Source: Xanthobacter autotrophicus
Lineage (GTDB): Bacteria; Pseudomonadota; Alphaproteobacteria; Rhizobiales; Xanthobacteraceae
Assembly: GCF_029991245.1 (NCBI RefSeq)
Contig: NZ_JAIVFO010000002.1
Span: 56,765-120,764 of the forward strand
Length of the DNA: 64,000 nt
Reading direction: 5' to 3'
In this document: positions 43,883-52,766 of the stretch, piece by piece
Numbering within the stretch: position 1 is the first letter of the stretch
Layout of the letters: each line of letters starts with the position of its first letter
Notes under the pieces: generated by a model
What the model saw: only the letters and a program-made list of their open reading frames with translations
What the model was told of the DNA's origin: nothing
Databases searched by the model: none
Program-made: the position numbers and the translations under genes

Positions 43883-45490
43883 ATGACGACACGGACCGGC
43901 GGCGAGCTCATCCAGGATTTTCTTGAGACTTATGACATTCCGTTTGTTTTCGGCAATCCGGGGACGACGGAGACGACCTTCCTCGCGGCCGTAGCGGCCT
44001 CGAAGGCCACCTATATCCTGTCGCTGCATGAATCGAGCGCGGTCGGCATCGCCGCGGGCTATGCGCTGATCACCGGCAAGCCGTCCATCGTCAGCCTCCA
44101 TACCTATCCGGGCCTCGCCAACGGCATGTTCAACATGCGCAACGCACTCATGTCCGGGGTGCCCCTGCTGGTCATCAACGGGCAGCAGGATTCCCGCTTC
44201 CTCATCCACAATCCGGTGCTGGGCGCGCCCAATGTCCAGCTGGCGCAGACCGCCACCAAATACGCCTATGAAGTGACCCGCACGGACGATCTCGCCGTCG
44301 CCTTGCAGCGGTGCTACCTGCACGCGCGGCTGCAGCCCACCGGTCCCGTTTTCCTCTCCATCCCCATGAACTTCATGCTGGAGGAGACCGGGCATACGAC
44401 CTTCAAGAAGACGCGCATCATCGAGGATGTGGTGCCGCGCGCCATCGGCGCGGTCGCGGGCGCGCTCAAGGCGGTGCCCAGGGGCAAGCTCGCCATCGTC
44501 GCCGATTATGCGGTGGGCGCGGCGGACGGCATCGACGCGGTCAGCCGCATCGCCAGCGCGCTCGGCGCCGACATCTATGCCGCCCCCTTCCACGTGCAGG
44601 GCACGGTTGATCCGCTGCATCCGAACTTCCGCGGCCAGCTTCCGCCCACCACGAAGAAAATCAACGAAACGCTGGGCCGCTACCACACCATGCTGCTGAT
44701 CGGCGAGAAGGTCGACAGCTTCACCTACGACGGCCTCCAGGCGCTGCCGCCGGAATTGCAGGTCATCCAGATCGCGCCGGCGGCGAGCCAGCTCGGCTTC
44801 GACTTTCCCTGCGACATGGCCGTGCTCGGCGACATCCATGCGACCCTGGATGCGCTGGCTGCTGCGCTCGGCGCCGACACGGCGCAAGCCGCCGCGCGGA
44901 CGATCGACGCGGCAGCTCTGGATGCGAAATATCCCGGCTTGGGGCCGCGCGCGAGCGATGCGCTGATCCTCGCCGTACTGCGCCATCTCGACCGATCCAC
45001 GCACGTCATTACGGAAGGCTCGTCCGAGGACGCCATCGTGCAGGACATGGCGGTGAGCCTGGGCTTCCGGAACGTGCATTTCTCGCCCCGTGGCGGCGGA
45101 CTGGGCTGGGCCCTGCCGCTGGGCGTCGGCATCGGCCTGGCGAGCGGCAAGCACGCCGCCTGCTTCGTCGGCGATGGAGGAAGCCTGTTCTCGATCCACG
45201 CACTCTGGACGGCGGCGAAGTATTCCATCCCGTCCATCTTCATCTGTTTCGTGAACAATGAGTACCGGCTGCTGAAGGACCTGTGGTGCAACGTGATGGG
45301 GACGACCATCGCGACCACGCACTTCGTCGGCCTGGACTTCAGCGATCCCGATGTGGACATGCAGAAGATCGCCGAGGGCTTCGGCGCCCGCGTCGAGACG
45401 ATCGACGCTGTCGAGAGCGTCGGCGACGTGCTCGCCCGCGCGCTCGCGCACCAGGGGCCGAGCTTCCTGATCATCAATCGCGAGCCGTGA
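43883..45490 (+). CDS. ThDP-dependent decarboxylase, benzoylformate decarboxylase-like
   Basis: 535 residues from the ATG at 43883, preceded by GGGGGAGAA. N-terminal Pyr domain with VFGNPGTTETTFL and the catalytic Glu in LHESSAVGIAAGYA; C-terminal PP domain with the thiamine diphosphate motif from GDGGSLFS to FVNNEY. The overall pattern is closest to benzoylformate decarboxylase and related 2-oxoacid decarboxylases. It would decarboxylate the 2-oxoacid made by the Dld-type enzyme to an aldehyde. The exact substrate is not visible from the sequence. Confidence 0.82.
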   Translation: MTTRTGGELIQDFLETYDIPFVFGNPGTTETTFLAAVAASKATYILSLHESSAVGIAAGYALITGKPSIVSLHTYPGLANGMFNMRNALMSGVPLLVINGQQDSRFLIHNPVLGAPNVQLAQTATKYAYEVTRTDDLAVALQRCYLHARLQPTGPVFLSIPMNFMLEETGHTTFKKTRIIEDVVPRAIGAVAGALKAVPRGKLAIVADYAVGAADGIDAVSRIASALGADIYAAPFHVQGTVDPLHPNFRGQLPPTTKKINETLGRYHTMLLIGEKVDSFTYDGLQALPPELQVIQIAPAASQLGFDFPCDMAVLGDIHATLDALAAALGADTAQAAARTIDAAALDAKYPGLGPRASDALILAVLRHLDRSTHVITEGSSEDAIVQDMAVSLGFRNVHFSPRGGGLGWALPLGVGIGLASGKHAACFVGDGGSLFSIHALWTAAKYSIPSIFICFVNNEYRLLKDLWCNVMGTTIATTHFVGLDFSDPDVDMQKIAEGFGARVETIDAVESVGDVLARALAHQGPSFLIINREP

Positions 45491-45552
45491 ACCGGCGGCG
45501 GCGCGGCACTGCCCCGCCGCATCCCCATCGAAGCGGAATAAGGGAGGCGTTC

Positions 45553-45888
45553 GTGTCCGGAGATTTCGAGAAGGAGCTGACGAGGCGCGTCTGGACCGAC
45601 GACGCCTTCGCCGCGCAGGTGGAGAGCGACCCCGTCGAGGCGCTCAAGTCCATGGGCGTGGAGGTGCCGGCCGGCGTCAAGGTGAAGGTGGTGGTGCAGC
45701 GGCGCGACCGGGTCTACTTCACCATTCCGCCCGCCCGCGCGCCAAATTCGCCGCCCGCCGCGACGCCCCTCAACCAGATGGACCTGTGGTCCAGCCAGGG
45801 CCTGTTCATCTGGCTCGTGCCCGTGGCCGCCAAATTCAAGCTGCTGGCCCTGCGCAACGCGGCCCGCACCGAGGGAGATCAGCCGTGA
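45553..45888 (+). CDS. NHLP-leader-like protein 1
   Basis: 111 residues from the GTG at 45553 behind AAGGGAGG. Residues 1-58 resemble the nitrile-hydratase-like leader peptide (NHLP) domain: a helix with DDAFAAQVESDPVEALKSMGVEVP and the strand VKVKVVVQRRDRVYFTIPP. The remaining 50 residues (Pro/Ala linker, then WSSQGLFIWLVP) contain no Cys and few Ser or Thr, unlike usual modified peptides. No maturase is nearby. It is coupled to a second protein of the same type. Possibly an adaptor or small enzyme subunit; function unknown. Confidence 0.6.
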   Translation: MSGDFEKELTRRVWTDDAFAAQVESDPVEALKSMGVEVPAGVKVKVVVQRRDRVYFTIPPARAPNSPPAATPLNQMDLWSSQGLFIWLVPVAAKFKLLALRNAARTEGDQP

Positions 45889-46265
45889 GCAATGCCGATT
45901 TCGTCGAGAAGAATTACGAGCGCATCGCCACAGATCCCGACTATCGCGCGAAGCTCCTCGCCGACCCGGTCGGGGTGGTCTGCGCGGAATTCGGCTACAC
46001 GCCTGGTCCGGATTTCAAGATCGAGATCATCGAGCAGGCGGAAGACACCATTGTCATCATGGTGCCCCCGAAGCCTGAGGCGGGCGCGGACCTCGCAATC
46101 GAGCTGGAGCAGGCGCTCACCCAGGTGACGGAGCGGGTCTTCGATCTGCTCTTCTCGTCCGGGATCGGCGGCTTCTTCATCCCGGACGACAAGCAGAAAT
46201 GGGTGGTGCGGGAGATGCGGCTGGCGGCGCAGAAGAAGACCGGCCTCGACCTCTCGCAATTGTAG
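45885..46265 (+). CDS. NHLP-leader-like protein 2
   Basis: 126 residues from the GTG at 45885, overlapping the previous stop as GTGA. Residues 1-65 again follow the NHLP pattern: TDPDYRAKLLADPVGVVCAEFGYTP, FKIEIIEQAEDTIVIMVPP. The C-terminal 60 residues form predicted helices (ELEQALTQVTERVFDLLFSSG) and end in GLDLSQL. It lacks the Cys cluster of real nitrile hydratase alpha subunits. Together with protein 1 it could form a two-part complex. Confidence 0.6.
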   Translation: MSNADFVEKNYERIATDPDYRAKLLADPVGVVCAEFGYTPGPDFKIEIIEQAEDTIVIMVPPKPEAGADLAIELEQALTQVTERVFDLLFSSGIGGFFIPDDKQKWVVREMRLAAQKKTGLDLSQL

Positions 46266-46320
46266 GACGCACCCGCGCCATGGCCTGGCGCGGCGAGCCT
46301 GAGACCGGGGGAGAACGCAC

Positions 46321-48132
46321 ATGACGGCCAAGAACGCGACGCCGGGCTTCTGGGACAATCTCATCGCGCCGAAGGGCGGCCTGTTCGGCGCGCAGCTGGC
46401 CGGCTGGACGCCCGGCCCCGCCGCAAAATCCGGGCTCGGCTGCCGCGTCCTCGCCGACCAGATGGTCGAGGTCGCGCCATCCATTGCGCTGGCGGCCGAT
46501 GTCTATGTGCCGAAGGTGCCGGGCCGCTGGCCGGCGGTCATCGCCTTCGCCGCCTATTCCAAGGAGTTGCAGGCCGCCGGCGCGCCCGCCGGCAACAACG
46601 AGAGCGGCAGTCCGCCGATCTTCACCGATCGTGGCTATGCCCATGTGATCGTCACCCGCCGCGGCATGGGCCGCTCGGGCGGCGCCGACGCCGTCTATCT
46701 CAACGACACGGATGTGGAGGACCACGCCAAGGTGATCCAGTGGGCTGCCGCCCAGCCCTGGTGCGACGGGCAGGTGGTGCTGTTCGGCACCTCCTATTAC
46801 GGGCTGACCCAGCCGCAGGTGGCGCGGCTTCGCCCGCCGGCCCTGAAGGGCTTCTTCACCAACGAGATGTGCACGGACTTCTTCCGCCACATCGCCATGT
46901 TCGGCGGCGCGCCGCAGCCGGATTTCTTCTCGCTCTGGATGGGGGCGAACTTCACGCCCCTGCAGTTCAGGCTTCGCCTGCCGCCGCTGCTGCGCGCGGT
47001 GGTGAGCCACATCACCAACTCGCCCCTGAAGCATGTGTGGTGGCCGCAGTTGAAGAAGCGCATGGCGCGGATCATGAAGGCGTTCCAGCGGCAGGTGCCG
47101 ACGCCGCAGACGCGGCAGCTGTTCGCCGGCCTCATACTCGACGGCAAGACCCGGGCGACGAGCGTGCTGCCGGCCGGGCCGTCCGGCGCGCTGGGGGACA
47201 TCGAGGTGCCGTTCGTCGTCGTGCAGAATGCCGGCTATCTCAACCTGCACCAGTTCGGCGCCTACGATCTGTTCGAGAATGCCGGCACGCCGAAGGATCA
47301 CCGCTGGCTGGTCATCGGCCCGGCGACCTATGACCTGCCGGTCTATGCCTGGCAGCTGGAGGCACTCGCCTTCTTCGACCATCTGGTCTACGGCGCGGAC
47401 AACGGCTATGCCGCGCAGCCGCGGGTGCGATACTGGACGGAAGGGGCGAAGGACTATCGCAGCGCGCCCGACTGGCCGCTGCCCGGCAGCACGGCGCTGC
47501 GCCTCTACCCGGCCTCCAATGGCGCGGACGCCGCAACCCATCGTCTCGACAGCGCGCCGGGCGAAGGCGGGACGAACCGATGGGCGGCGGTGCCGCTCGG
47601 CGCCATCGTGACGGCGGGCTTCGACGAGGTGGAGAGCCAGCGCCTCACCTTCGAGCTGCCGGTGGAGGAGGCGATGGAGCTGACCGGCCCGGTTACCGTG
47701 AGCCTCTCTTTCAGCTCCAACGAGATCGATTCCCACGTGGTGGCCCGCACCGGCATCGTCTCAGCCGATGGCGGCTACCAGATCCTCTCCATGGGGACGA
47801 TCCGCCCCGCCTGCCGCAGGATCGACGCGGCGCGCTCCACCGCGACCGAGATCGCCATCGACATCGACACGCCCGAGCCGCTCGTGCCCGGCGTGCCGGT
47901 GACGCTCCGCTTCAGCCTCACGCCGCAGCCCGTGGTGCTGAAGCCGGGCGAGCGGCTGCGCCTCGACATCGCCAGTCGCACCGACCTCCTGCGCAGCGAC
48001 GTGAGCCACGGGCACGCCCAGTTCGACATGCAGGTGCCGCCCTATTACGCCCGCAACACCCTCCATTACGGACCTGACACCTACATCGAACTCGCCCGGG
48101 CCGGCGAGGCCAGGAGCGATTCTCATGTCTGA
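46321..48132 (+). CDS. CocE/NonD-family serine hydrolase
   Basis: 603 residues. An alpha/beta-hydrolase core with RRGMGRSGG, the nucleophile elbow GTSYYG near residue 161 and AAQPWCDGQV before it, then a C-terminal jelly-roll domain (from about 400) as in CocE and X-Pro dipeptidyl peptidases. Such enzymes hydrolyse esters or amides. A GGGGGAGAA site precedes the ATG. The gene overlaps the malic enzyme start by 8 bases. The substrate could be a conjugate made or used in this operon. Confidence 0.8.
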   Translation: MTAKNATPGFWDNLIAPKGGLFGAQLAGWTPGPAAKSGLGCRVLADQMVEVAPSIALAADVYVPKVPGRWPAVIAFAAYSKELQAAGAPAGNNESGSPPIFTDRGYAHVIVTRRGMGRSGGADAVYLNDTDVEDHAKVIQWAAAQPWCDGQVVLFGTSYYGLTQPQVARLRPPALKGFFTNEMCTDFFRHIAMFGGAPQPDFFSLWMGANFTPLQFRLRLPPLLRAVVSHITNSPLKHVWWPQLKKRMARIMKAFQRQVPTPQTRQLFAGLILDGKTRATSVLPAGPSGALGDIEVPFVVVQNAGYLNLHQFGAYDLFENAGTPKDHRWLVIGPATYDLPVYAWQLEALAFFDHLVYGADNGYAAQPRVRYWTEGAKDYRSAPDWPLPGSTALRLYPASNGADAATHRLDSAPGEGGTNRWAAVPLGAIVTAGFDEVESQRLTFELPVEEAMELTGPVTVSLSFSSNEIDSHVVARTGIVSADGGYQILSMGTIRPACRRIDAARSTATEIAIDIDTPEPLVPGVPVTLRFSLTPQPVVLKPGERLRLDIASRTDLLRSDVSHGHAQFDMQVPPYYARNTLHYGPDTYIELARAGEARSDSHV

Positions 48133-49819
48133 AGCGACCCCCGCGCTCGTATCAACCGCGCTGAGCGGATACGAACTGCTGGCCGATCCGCAGCTCAACA
48201 AGGGCACGGCCTTCTCCGAGGCCGAGCGCGACGCCTTCCATCTCCACGGATTGCTGCCGCCGCATGTCTCGACCCTGGACGAGCAGATGTCCCGTGCCCT
48301 CCAGTCGCTGCGTCAGTTCGAGACCGATCTCGAACGCTATGCCTTCCTGCGGGAGTTGCAGGACATCAACGAGACTCTGTTCTACGCGACGCTGGTTGCA
48401 AACCTGGAAGAGCTGCTGCCCATCGTCTACACGCCGACGGTCGGCGCCGGCTGCCAGCAGTTCAGCCGCCTCTACCACAAGCCGCGCGGCCTCTTCCTCA
48501 GTATTCCGCACCAGTCGAGGCTCGACCAGATCTTCGCGCTGCCGCGCTTCGACGCCGTGGAGGCGATCGTCGTGACCGATGGCGAGCGCATCCTGGGGCT
48601 GGGAGACCAGGGGGCGGGCGGCATGGGCATCCCCATCGGCAAGCTCGCGCTCTATTCCGGCTGCGGCGGCCTGCATCCGGCGACCACCCTGCCGATCCTG
48701 CTCGACGTGGGGACCGACAATGCCGACTGCCTCGCCGACCCGCTCTATGTGGGCTGGCGCCACGAGCGGGTGCGGGGCCAGGACTATGACGACTTCATCG
48801 AGGCGTTCGTTGCCGCCGTCATCCGGCGCTGGCCCAAGGTCCTCCTGCAATGGGAAGACTTCGCGAAGAACAATGCGACGCGCCTGCTGGAGCGCTATCG
48901 CGACCGGCTCTGCACCTTCAACGATGATGTCCAGGGCACGGCGGCGGTGGCGACCGGCACCCTGCTGGCGGCCATCACTGTCACTGGCGTGCCACTGACC
49001 GAGCAGCGGGTGGCGGTGTTCGGCGCCGGCTCGGCCGGCTGCGGGATCGCCGGCCTGATCCGCTCCGCCATGTGCGATGCCGGCCTGTCGGAAAGCGAGG
49101 CGACACAACGCTTTTTCATGATCGATCGTGACGGGCTGCTGATGGACGGCATGCCCGGCCTTGCGCCATTCCAGACCCCTTTCGTGCAGAGCAGGCGGGC
49201 GATCGAAGGCTGGAGGCTCGAACATCCCGACAGGATTGCGCTCCTGGACGTGGTGCGCAATGCGCGACCAACCGTGCTGATCGGCGTCTCCGGCCTGGCG
49301 GGCGCCTTCGGCGAGCCGGTGGTCCGCGCCATGGCCGAGTGCAACGAGCGGCCGGTGATCTTTCCGCTGTCGAATCCGACCTCTCGCGCGGAAGCGACAC
49401 CGGCGGATATCGAGGTCTGGACCGACGGGCGGGCTCTGGTGGGCGTCGGCAGCCCGTTTCCCCCGCTCCTGCGCGACGGCACCCGCTTCAAGGTGGACCA
49501 GACCAACAATTCCTATATCTTTCCCGGAGTTGGCCTCGGCGTTCTGGCGGTCGGTGCCAGCCGTGTGACGGATGGCATGTTCATGGCCGCGGCGAAGGCG
49601 CTGGCAGAGGCGTCGCCCGCGCGCGACAACCCGAAGCACAATCTCCTGCCCCCCGTGAGCGCCCTGCGTGAAGTCGCGGCAAAGGTCGCCCTCGCGGTTG
49701 CCATGCAGGCGCACCGGGAAGGCGACGCGCCCGACGTCGCGGTCGATCAGATCCAGCAGCGCCTGCGCGCCAAGGTCTGGACACCGCGTTACGTACCGCT
49801 CACCGCGAAGGGGACATAA
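48125..49819 (+). CDS. NAD-dependent malic enzyme
   Basis: 564 residues, the length of NAD-malic enzymes such as MaeA. Motifs: LPIVYTPTVGAGCQQFS, the NAD domain GAGSAGCGIAGL, FNDDVQGTAAVATG with the metal-binding Asp pair, and FPLSNPTSRAEATP. It converts malate to pyruvate and CO2. As the last gene of the operon it may supply pyruvate or reducing power to the pathway. Confidence 0.92.
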   Translation: MSEATPALVSTALSGYELLADPQLNKGTAFSEAERDAFHLHGLLPPHVSTLDEQMSRALQSLRQFETDLERYAFLRELQDINETLFYATLVANLEELLPIVYTPTVGAGCQQFSRLYHKPRGLFLSIPHQSRLDQIFALPRFDAVEAIVVTDGERILGLGDQGAGGMGIPIGKLALYSGCGGLHPATTLPILLDVGTDNADCLADPLYVGWRHERVRGQDYDDFIEAFVAAVIRRWPKVLLQWEDFAKNNATRLLERYRDRLCTFNDDVQGTAAVATGTLLAAITVTGVPLTEQRVAVFGAGSAGCGIAGLIRSAMCDAGLSESEATQRFFMIDRDGLLMDGMPGLAPFQTPFVQSRRAIEGWRLEHPDRIALLDVVRNARPTVLIGVSGLAGAFGEPVVRAMAECNERPVIFPLSNPTSRAEATPADIEVWTDGRALVGVGSPFPPLLRDGTRFKVDQTNNSYIFPGVGLGVLAVGASRVTDGMFMAAAKALAEASPARDNPKHNLLPPVSALREVAAKVALAVAMQAHREGDAPDVAVDQIQQRLRAKVWTPRYVPLTAKGT

Positions 49820-49857
49820 TCGCCCGCAGCCGCGCCGCGCTCCTCGGCGCAGCGCTT

Positions 49858-51120
49858 CTATTGTCCGCAGACCGAATCGAGCCTCCTGACGAAGCCGTCC
49901 GAGATGGCGCGGATCGTTGTCGGAGTGGCGAACTCTTCCACATAGACGATGTTGGCGATCAGCGTACCGTCGTAGACCGACACGGAGACATTCGGGAACT
50001 TCTTCATCCAGCCCAATGCATACTCGAATCCGGTCACTGCCAGCCGCTCGACCGGCCAGTGAAACTGCACCGTCTGGATGTCGGAAACATTGATGGCGAC
50101 CGGCAACTGCTGGGGGCTGCCGAATGCCCGCGGATAGTTGATGTAATCGTGAAAGATGCTGCCGTTGGCCAGTCCCTGATGGATATCGTCAAAGATGAAT
50201 CGGGCGATCTCCACCATAGGCCGGTCGAGGTCGGGGACGGGCGTGATGTGCCCGGTGATGGCCGTGAAGACCAGTTCGGGTGAAACGTGGGGCTCGAGCC
50301 GCCGGCGCATGTCCACCGATGATCGCATGAGAATCTGACGCGGGTGTCCGTCCGCCACGTCACCTATGGCGAGAGCGAACGCGGCCAGCAGGAGCGCGTG
50401 CACGGAAGAGCCGGTTGCATGGCTTGCGTCCTTGATCCGAAGCATCGCGTCCGCCCCGATCACGACGCGTTCGAGCCGATGGGTCACGGGACCGCCATCA
50501 TGGGGCGCGCGCATGGGAATCTCGGCGAACACTCCGGAATAGGAAGAAGGCGGCGCATCCGTTCCAAGCGCAGCCAGACTGCAACTCACGGCGTCGTCGA
50601 CCGGGGTCGGGAACGGCTGCACGCCGAGGGCCGGGGCCTCGCCGCGCACGACGCAGTCGCACATGTGGGCGAGACAGGAATGCAGCTCGATCAGCGATGT
50701 TGCGTCCGTGATCGCATGGGACGTGAGCATGAAGACATCGAGCGCGTCATCGGCGGCGATGACGTGGATGGCATAGAGGGTCTTTCCGGTATCGAGGTCG
50801 GCGTTCAGCAATTGCGCGTACATGGTCTCGGCGGAGCAGCTATCGGCGGGCAACCAGGCCTCGATCGCCGATCGGTCGTCCATCCGTCCCACGAAATGCC
50901 CGTCCTCGACCACAGAGCGCAGGATTCCATATCGCGTTTCGAGATGCGCGACGGCCGCCTCGAACTGCGCCCTGCCGATCGTTCCGGAGATGCTGCTGCG
51001 GCTGACGACGATCATGCGCGTGGCGATGTAGATCAATTCCGTGGGCGAGGCTTCGCGATACACGCGCCGACCCGCCTGGCCCTGTCCGGCCGGCGTCGCT
51101 TCACTGAGATCATTGTGCAT
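49858..51120 (-). CDS. Stand-alone condensation-domain acyltransferase
   Basis: 420 residues. The fold pattern is that of chloramphenicol-acetyltransferase-like condensation domains (PapA, NRPS C domains): N-terminal half with the active-site region SHAITDA near residue 135, in place of the usual HHxxxDG, and C-terminal half with the latch region. The essential second His and the Asp remain; the first His and the Gly are replaced. It would join an acyl group to an amine or alcohol. It is the last gene of the minus-strand operon and has no adenylation or carrier domain next to it. Confidence 0.65.
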   Translation of the reverse strand: MHNDLSEATPAGQGQAGRRVYREASPTELIYIATRMIVVSRSSISGTIGRAQFEAAVAHLETRYGILRSVVEDGHFVGRMDDRSAIEAWLPADSCSAETMYAQLLNADLDTGKTLYAIHVIAADDALDVFMLTSHAITDATSLIELHSCLAHMCDCVVRGEAPALGVQPFPTPVDDAVSCSLAALGTDAPPSSYSGVFAEIPMRAPHDGGPVTHRLERVVIGADAMLRIKDASHATGSSVHALLLAAFALAIGDVADGHPRQILMRSSVDMRRRLEPHVSPELVFTAITGHITPVPDLDRPMVEIARFIFDDIHQGLANGSIFHDYINYPRAFGSPQQLPVAINVSDIQTVQFHWPVERLAVTGFEYALGWMKKFPNVSVSVYDGTLIANIVYVEEFATPTTIRAISDGFVRRLDSVCGQ

Positions 51121-51215
51121 TTGCGGTTCCTTTAAGCAGGTCAGATCGGAACATGCTGGACGAACGATGGGGCCGCTCGGGCGATCGGCGCTCGCTGGCC
51201 ATCCGTCCCCCTGCG

Positions 51216-52766
51216 CTACCCGGCGAGCCGCGCGATCTCTCCGACGACACGCACGCGGATGCGGCGCGCATTGCCGGGGAGATAGGCGATCGGAATGTCC
51301 TCCACGTCCAGCGTCTGCACGCTGCCCGCTTCGGCGCCCGCCTCGATCGCTCGCCGCGTGGCCTCCCGGCGCGCTTCATCGAGCGCCGCATCGCGCTCGA
51401 CACCGGAGAAGATGCGATCCACCTCGCCGCTCACCTGCGCGATGGCGGCGCCCACGGCATTGGCCACAGCATGGTGCTCGATGCGCACCACCTGCGAGAC
51501 GCCATCCATGCGATCGGGCACCAGAAAGCTGCCGCCGCCCACCGCGATGAGGGGTATAGGCGCCGCATCGGTCTTTATCCGGTCCACCACATCGGCGACC
51601 ATGCGCTCCATGTGAAGGAGGCCGTCGGCCACGAGGGGAGCGGGAAGCCTGCGTACCAGCCCGGGATCTCCCAGCGCGATCCGTCCCGCCGCGACGGCCA
51701 TGTCCGTGGCGGTCAGCGTGTCGCCGCCGAAGCACAGCGCCTTCTCCGGCAGTCGGAAGCCGACGCTGCCCGGACCGATCCGGCGCCCGTCATCGGCAAT
51801 CTCGGTGCCGCCGCCGAGGCCGATGGAGATCAGGTCCGGCATGCGAAACAGCGTGCGCACCCCGCCGATTTCGACCATCGCATTGGCCTGGCGCGGAAAC
51901 CCGCCCTTGAGGCAGCCCACGTCGGTGGTCGTGCCGCCCACATCCACGACCAGCGCGTCCGTCAGGCCCGAAAGGAAGGCCGCGCCGCGCATGCTGTTGG
52001 TGGGGCCTGAGGCGAAGCAATAGACGGGATGGCGTTCCGCCACCGCGCCCTGCACGATGGTGCCGTCATTCTGCGTGAGATAAAGCGGCGCCGCGATGCC
52101 GCTGTCCCGCAGCGCCCGCACGAAGGCGGCCGTGGTGCGCTGCGCGAGGCCCTGAAGCCCGGCATTCAGCAGCGCCGCATTCTCCCGTTCGAGCAGACCG
52201 ATCCGGCCGATTTCGTGGGAGAGCGTGATGCGCGCCGCGGGCATCACCTCCCGCACAATCTCCGCGGCCTCGCGCTCGCATTCATCGGTGAGCGGGGAGA
52301 ACACGCTGGTGATGGCGACCGAGGTGATGCCGCTGTCGGCGATGCGCTGCGCCTCGCGCCGCACGGCCGCGCGATCCAGCGGCACCAGAACCCGTCCGTC
52401 ATACTCGTGCCCGCCGCCCACCATGTGGATGCTGCCCCGCATGGCTGCCGCAAGGTCCTTCGGCCAGCCGATGAAGGGCGGCAGGCCGGCATTGGCGGGC
52501 AGGCCGATGCGCAGCGCCGCGACGCGGTCCAGATGGCGACGCTCCACCACGGCATTGGTGAAATGCGTGGTGCCGATCATCACCGCTTCGATCCGCCCCA
52601 GGGCCGGATGGCCGGCGGCGGCGGCGACCAGATCAACCAGCGCCTGACGCACGCCGTCCGCGACATCGACGGTGGTCGGTCGCTTCAGCGCGGCGAGCAC
52701 TTTGCCGCCCTCGAGCAGGACGGCATCGGTATTGGTGCCGCCGACATCAATGCCGATGCGGCTCAT
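51216..52766 (-). CDS. Hydantoinase/oxoprolinase A-type protein
   Basis: 516 residues with the N-terminal ATPase-like signature IGIDVGGTNTDAVLLEGG, a later VVDVGGTTTDVGCLKGG, and GLGGGTEI. This is the HyuA/OplA-type ATP-binding half of hydantoinase/oxoprolinase-like enzymes, of shorter type. Its ATG overlaps the stop of the DUF917 gene. These two families occur together in many genomes. They probably hydrolyse or activate a lactam or imide-like compound, driven by ATP. Confidence 0.82.
   Translation of the reverse strand: MSRIGIDVGGTNTDAVLLEGGKVLAALKRPTTVDVADGVRQALVDLVAAAAGHPALGRIEAVMIGTTHFTNAVVERRHLDRVAALRIGLPANAGLPPFIGWPKDLAAAMRGSIHMVGGGHEYDGRVLVPLDRAAVRREAQRIADSGITSVAITSVFSPLTDECEREAAEIVREVMPAARITLSHEIGRIGLLERENAALLNAGLQGLAQRTTAAFVRALRDSGIAAPLYLTQNDGTIVQGAVAERHPVYCFASGPTNSMRGAAFLSGLTDALVVDVGGTTTDVGCLKGGFPRQANAMVEIGGVRTLFRMPDLISIGLGGGTEIADDGRRIGPGSVGFRLPEKALCFGGDTLTATDMAVAAGRIALGDPGLVRRLPAPLVADGLLHMERMVADVVDRIKTDAAPIPLIAVGGGSFLVPDRMDGVSQVVRIEHHAVANAVGAAIAQVSGEVDRIFSGVERDAALDEARREATRRAIEAGAEAGSVQTLDVEDIPIAYLPGNARRIRVRVVGEIARLAG

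Noticed and set aside
45553..46265. Reading the two small proteins as nitrile hydratase subunits
   Set aside because: The Cys-Ser-Cys metal site of the alpha subunit is absent in both, and they are far too short.
49832..49850. Terminator between malic enzyme and condensation-domain genes
   Set aside because: A six-pair GCGCCG/CGGCGC stem is present in the short convergent gap, but without a T tract; too weak in GC-rich DNA to call.
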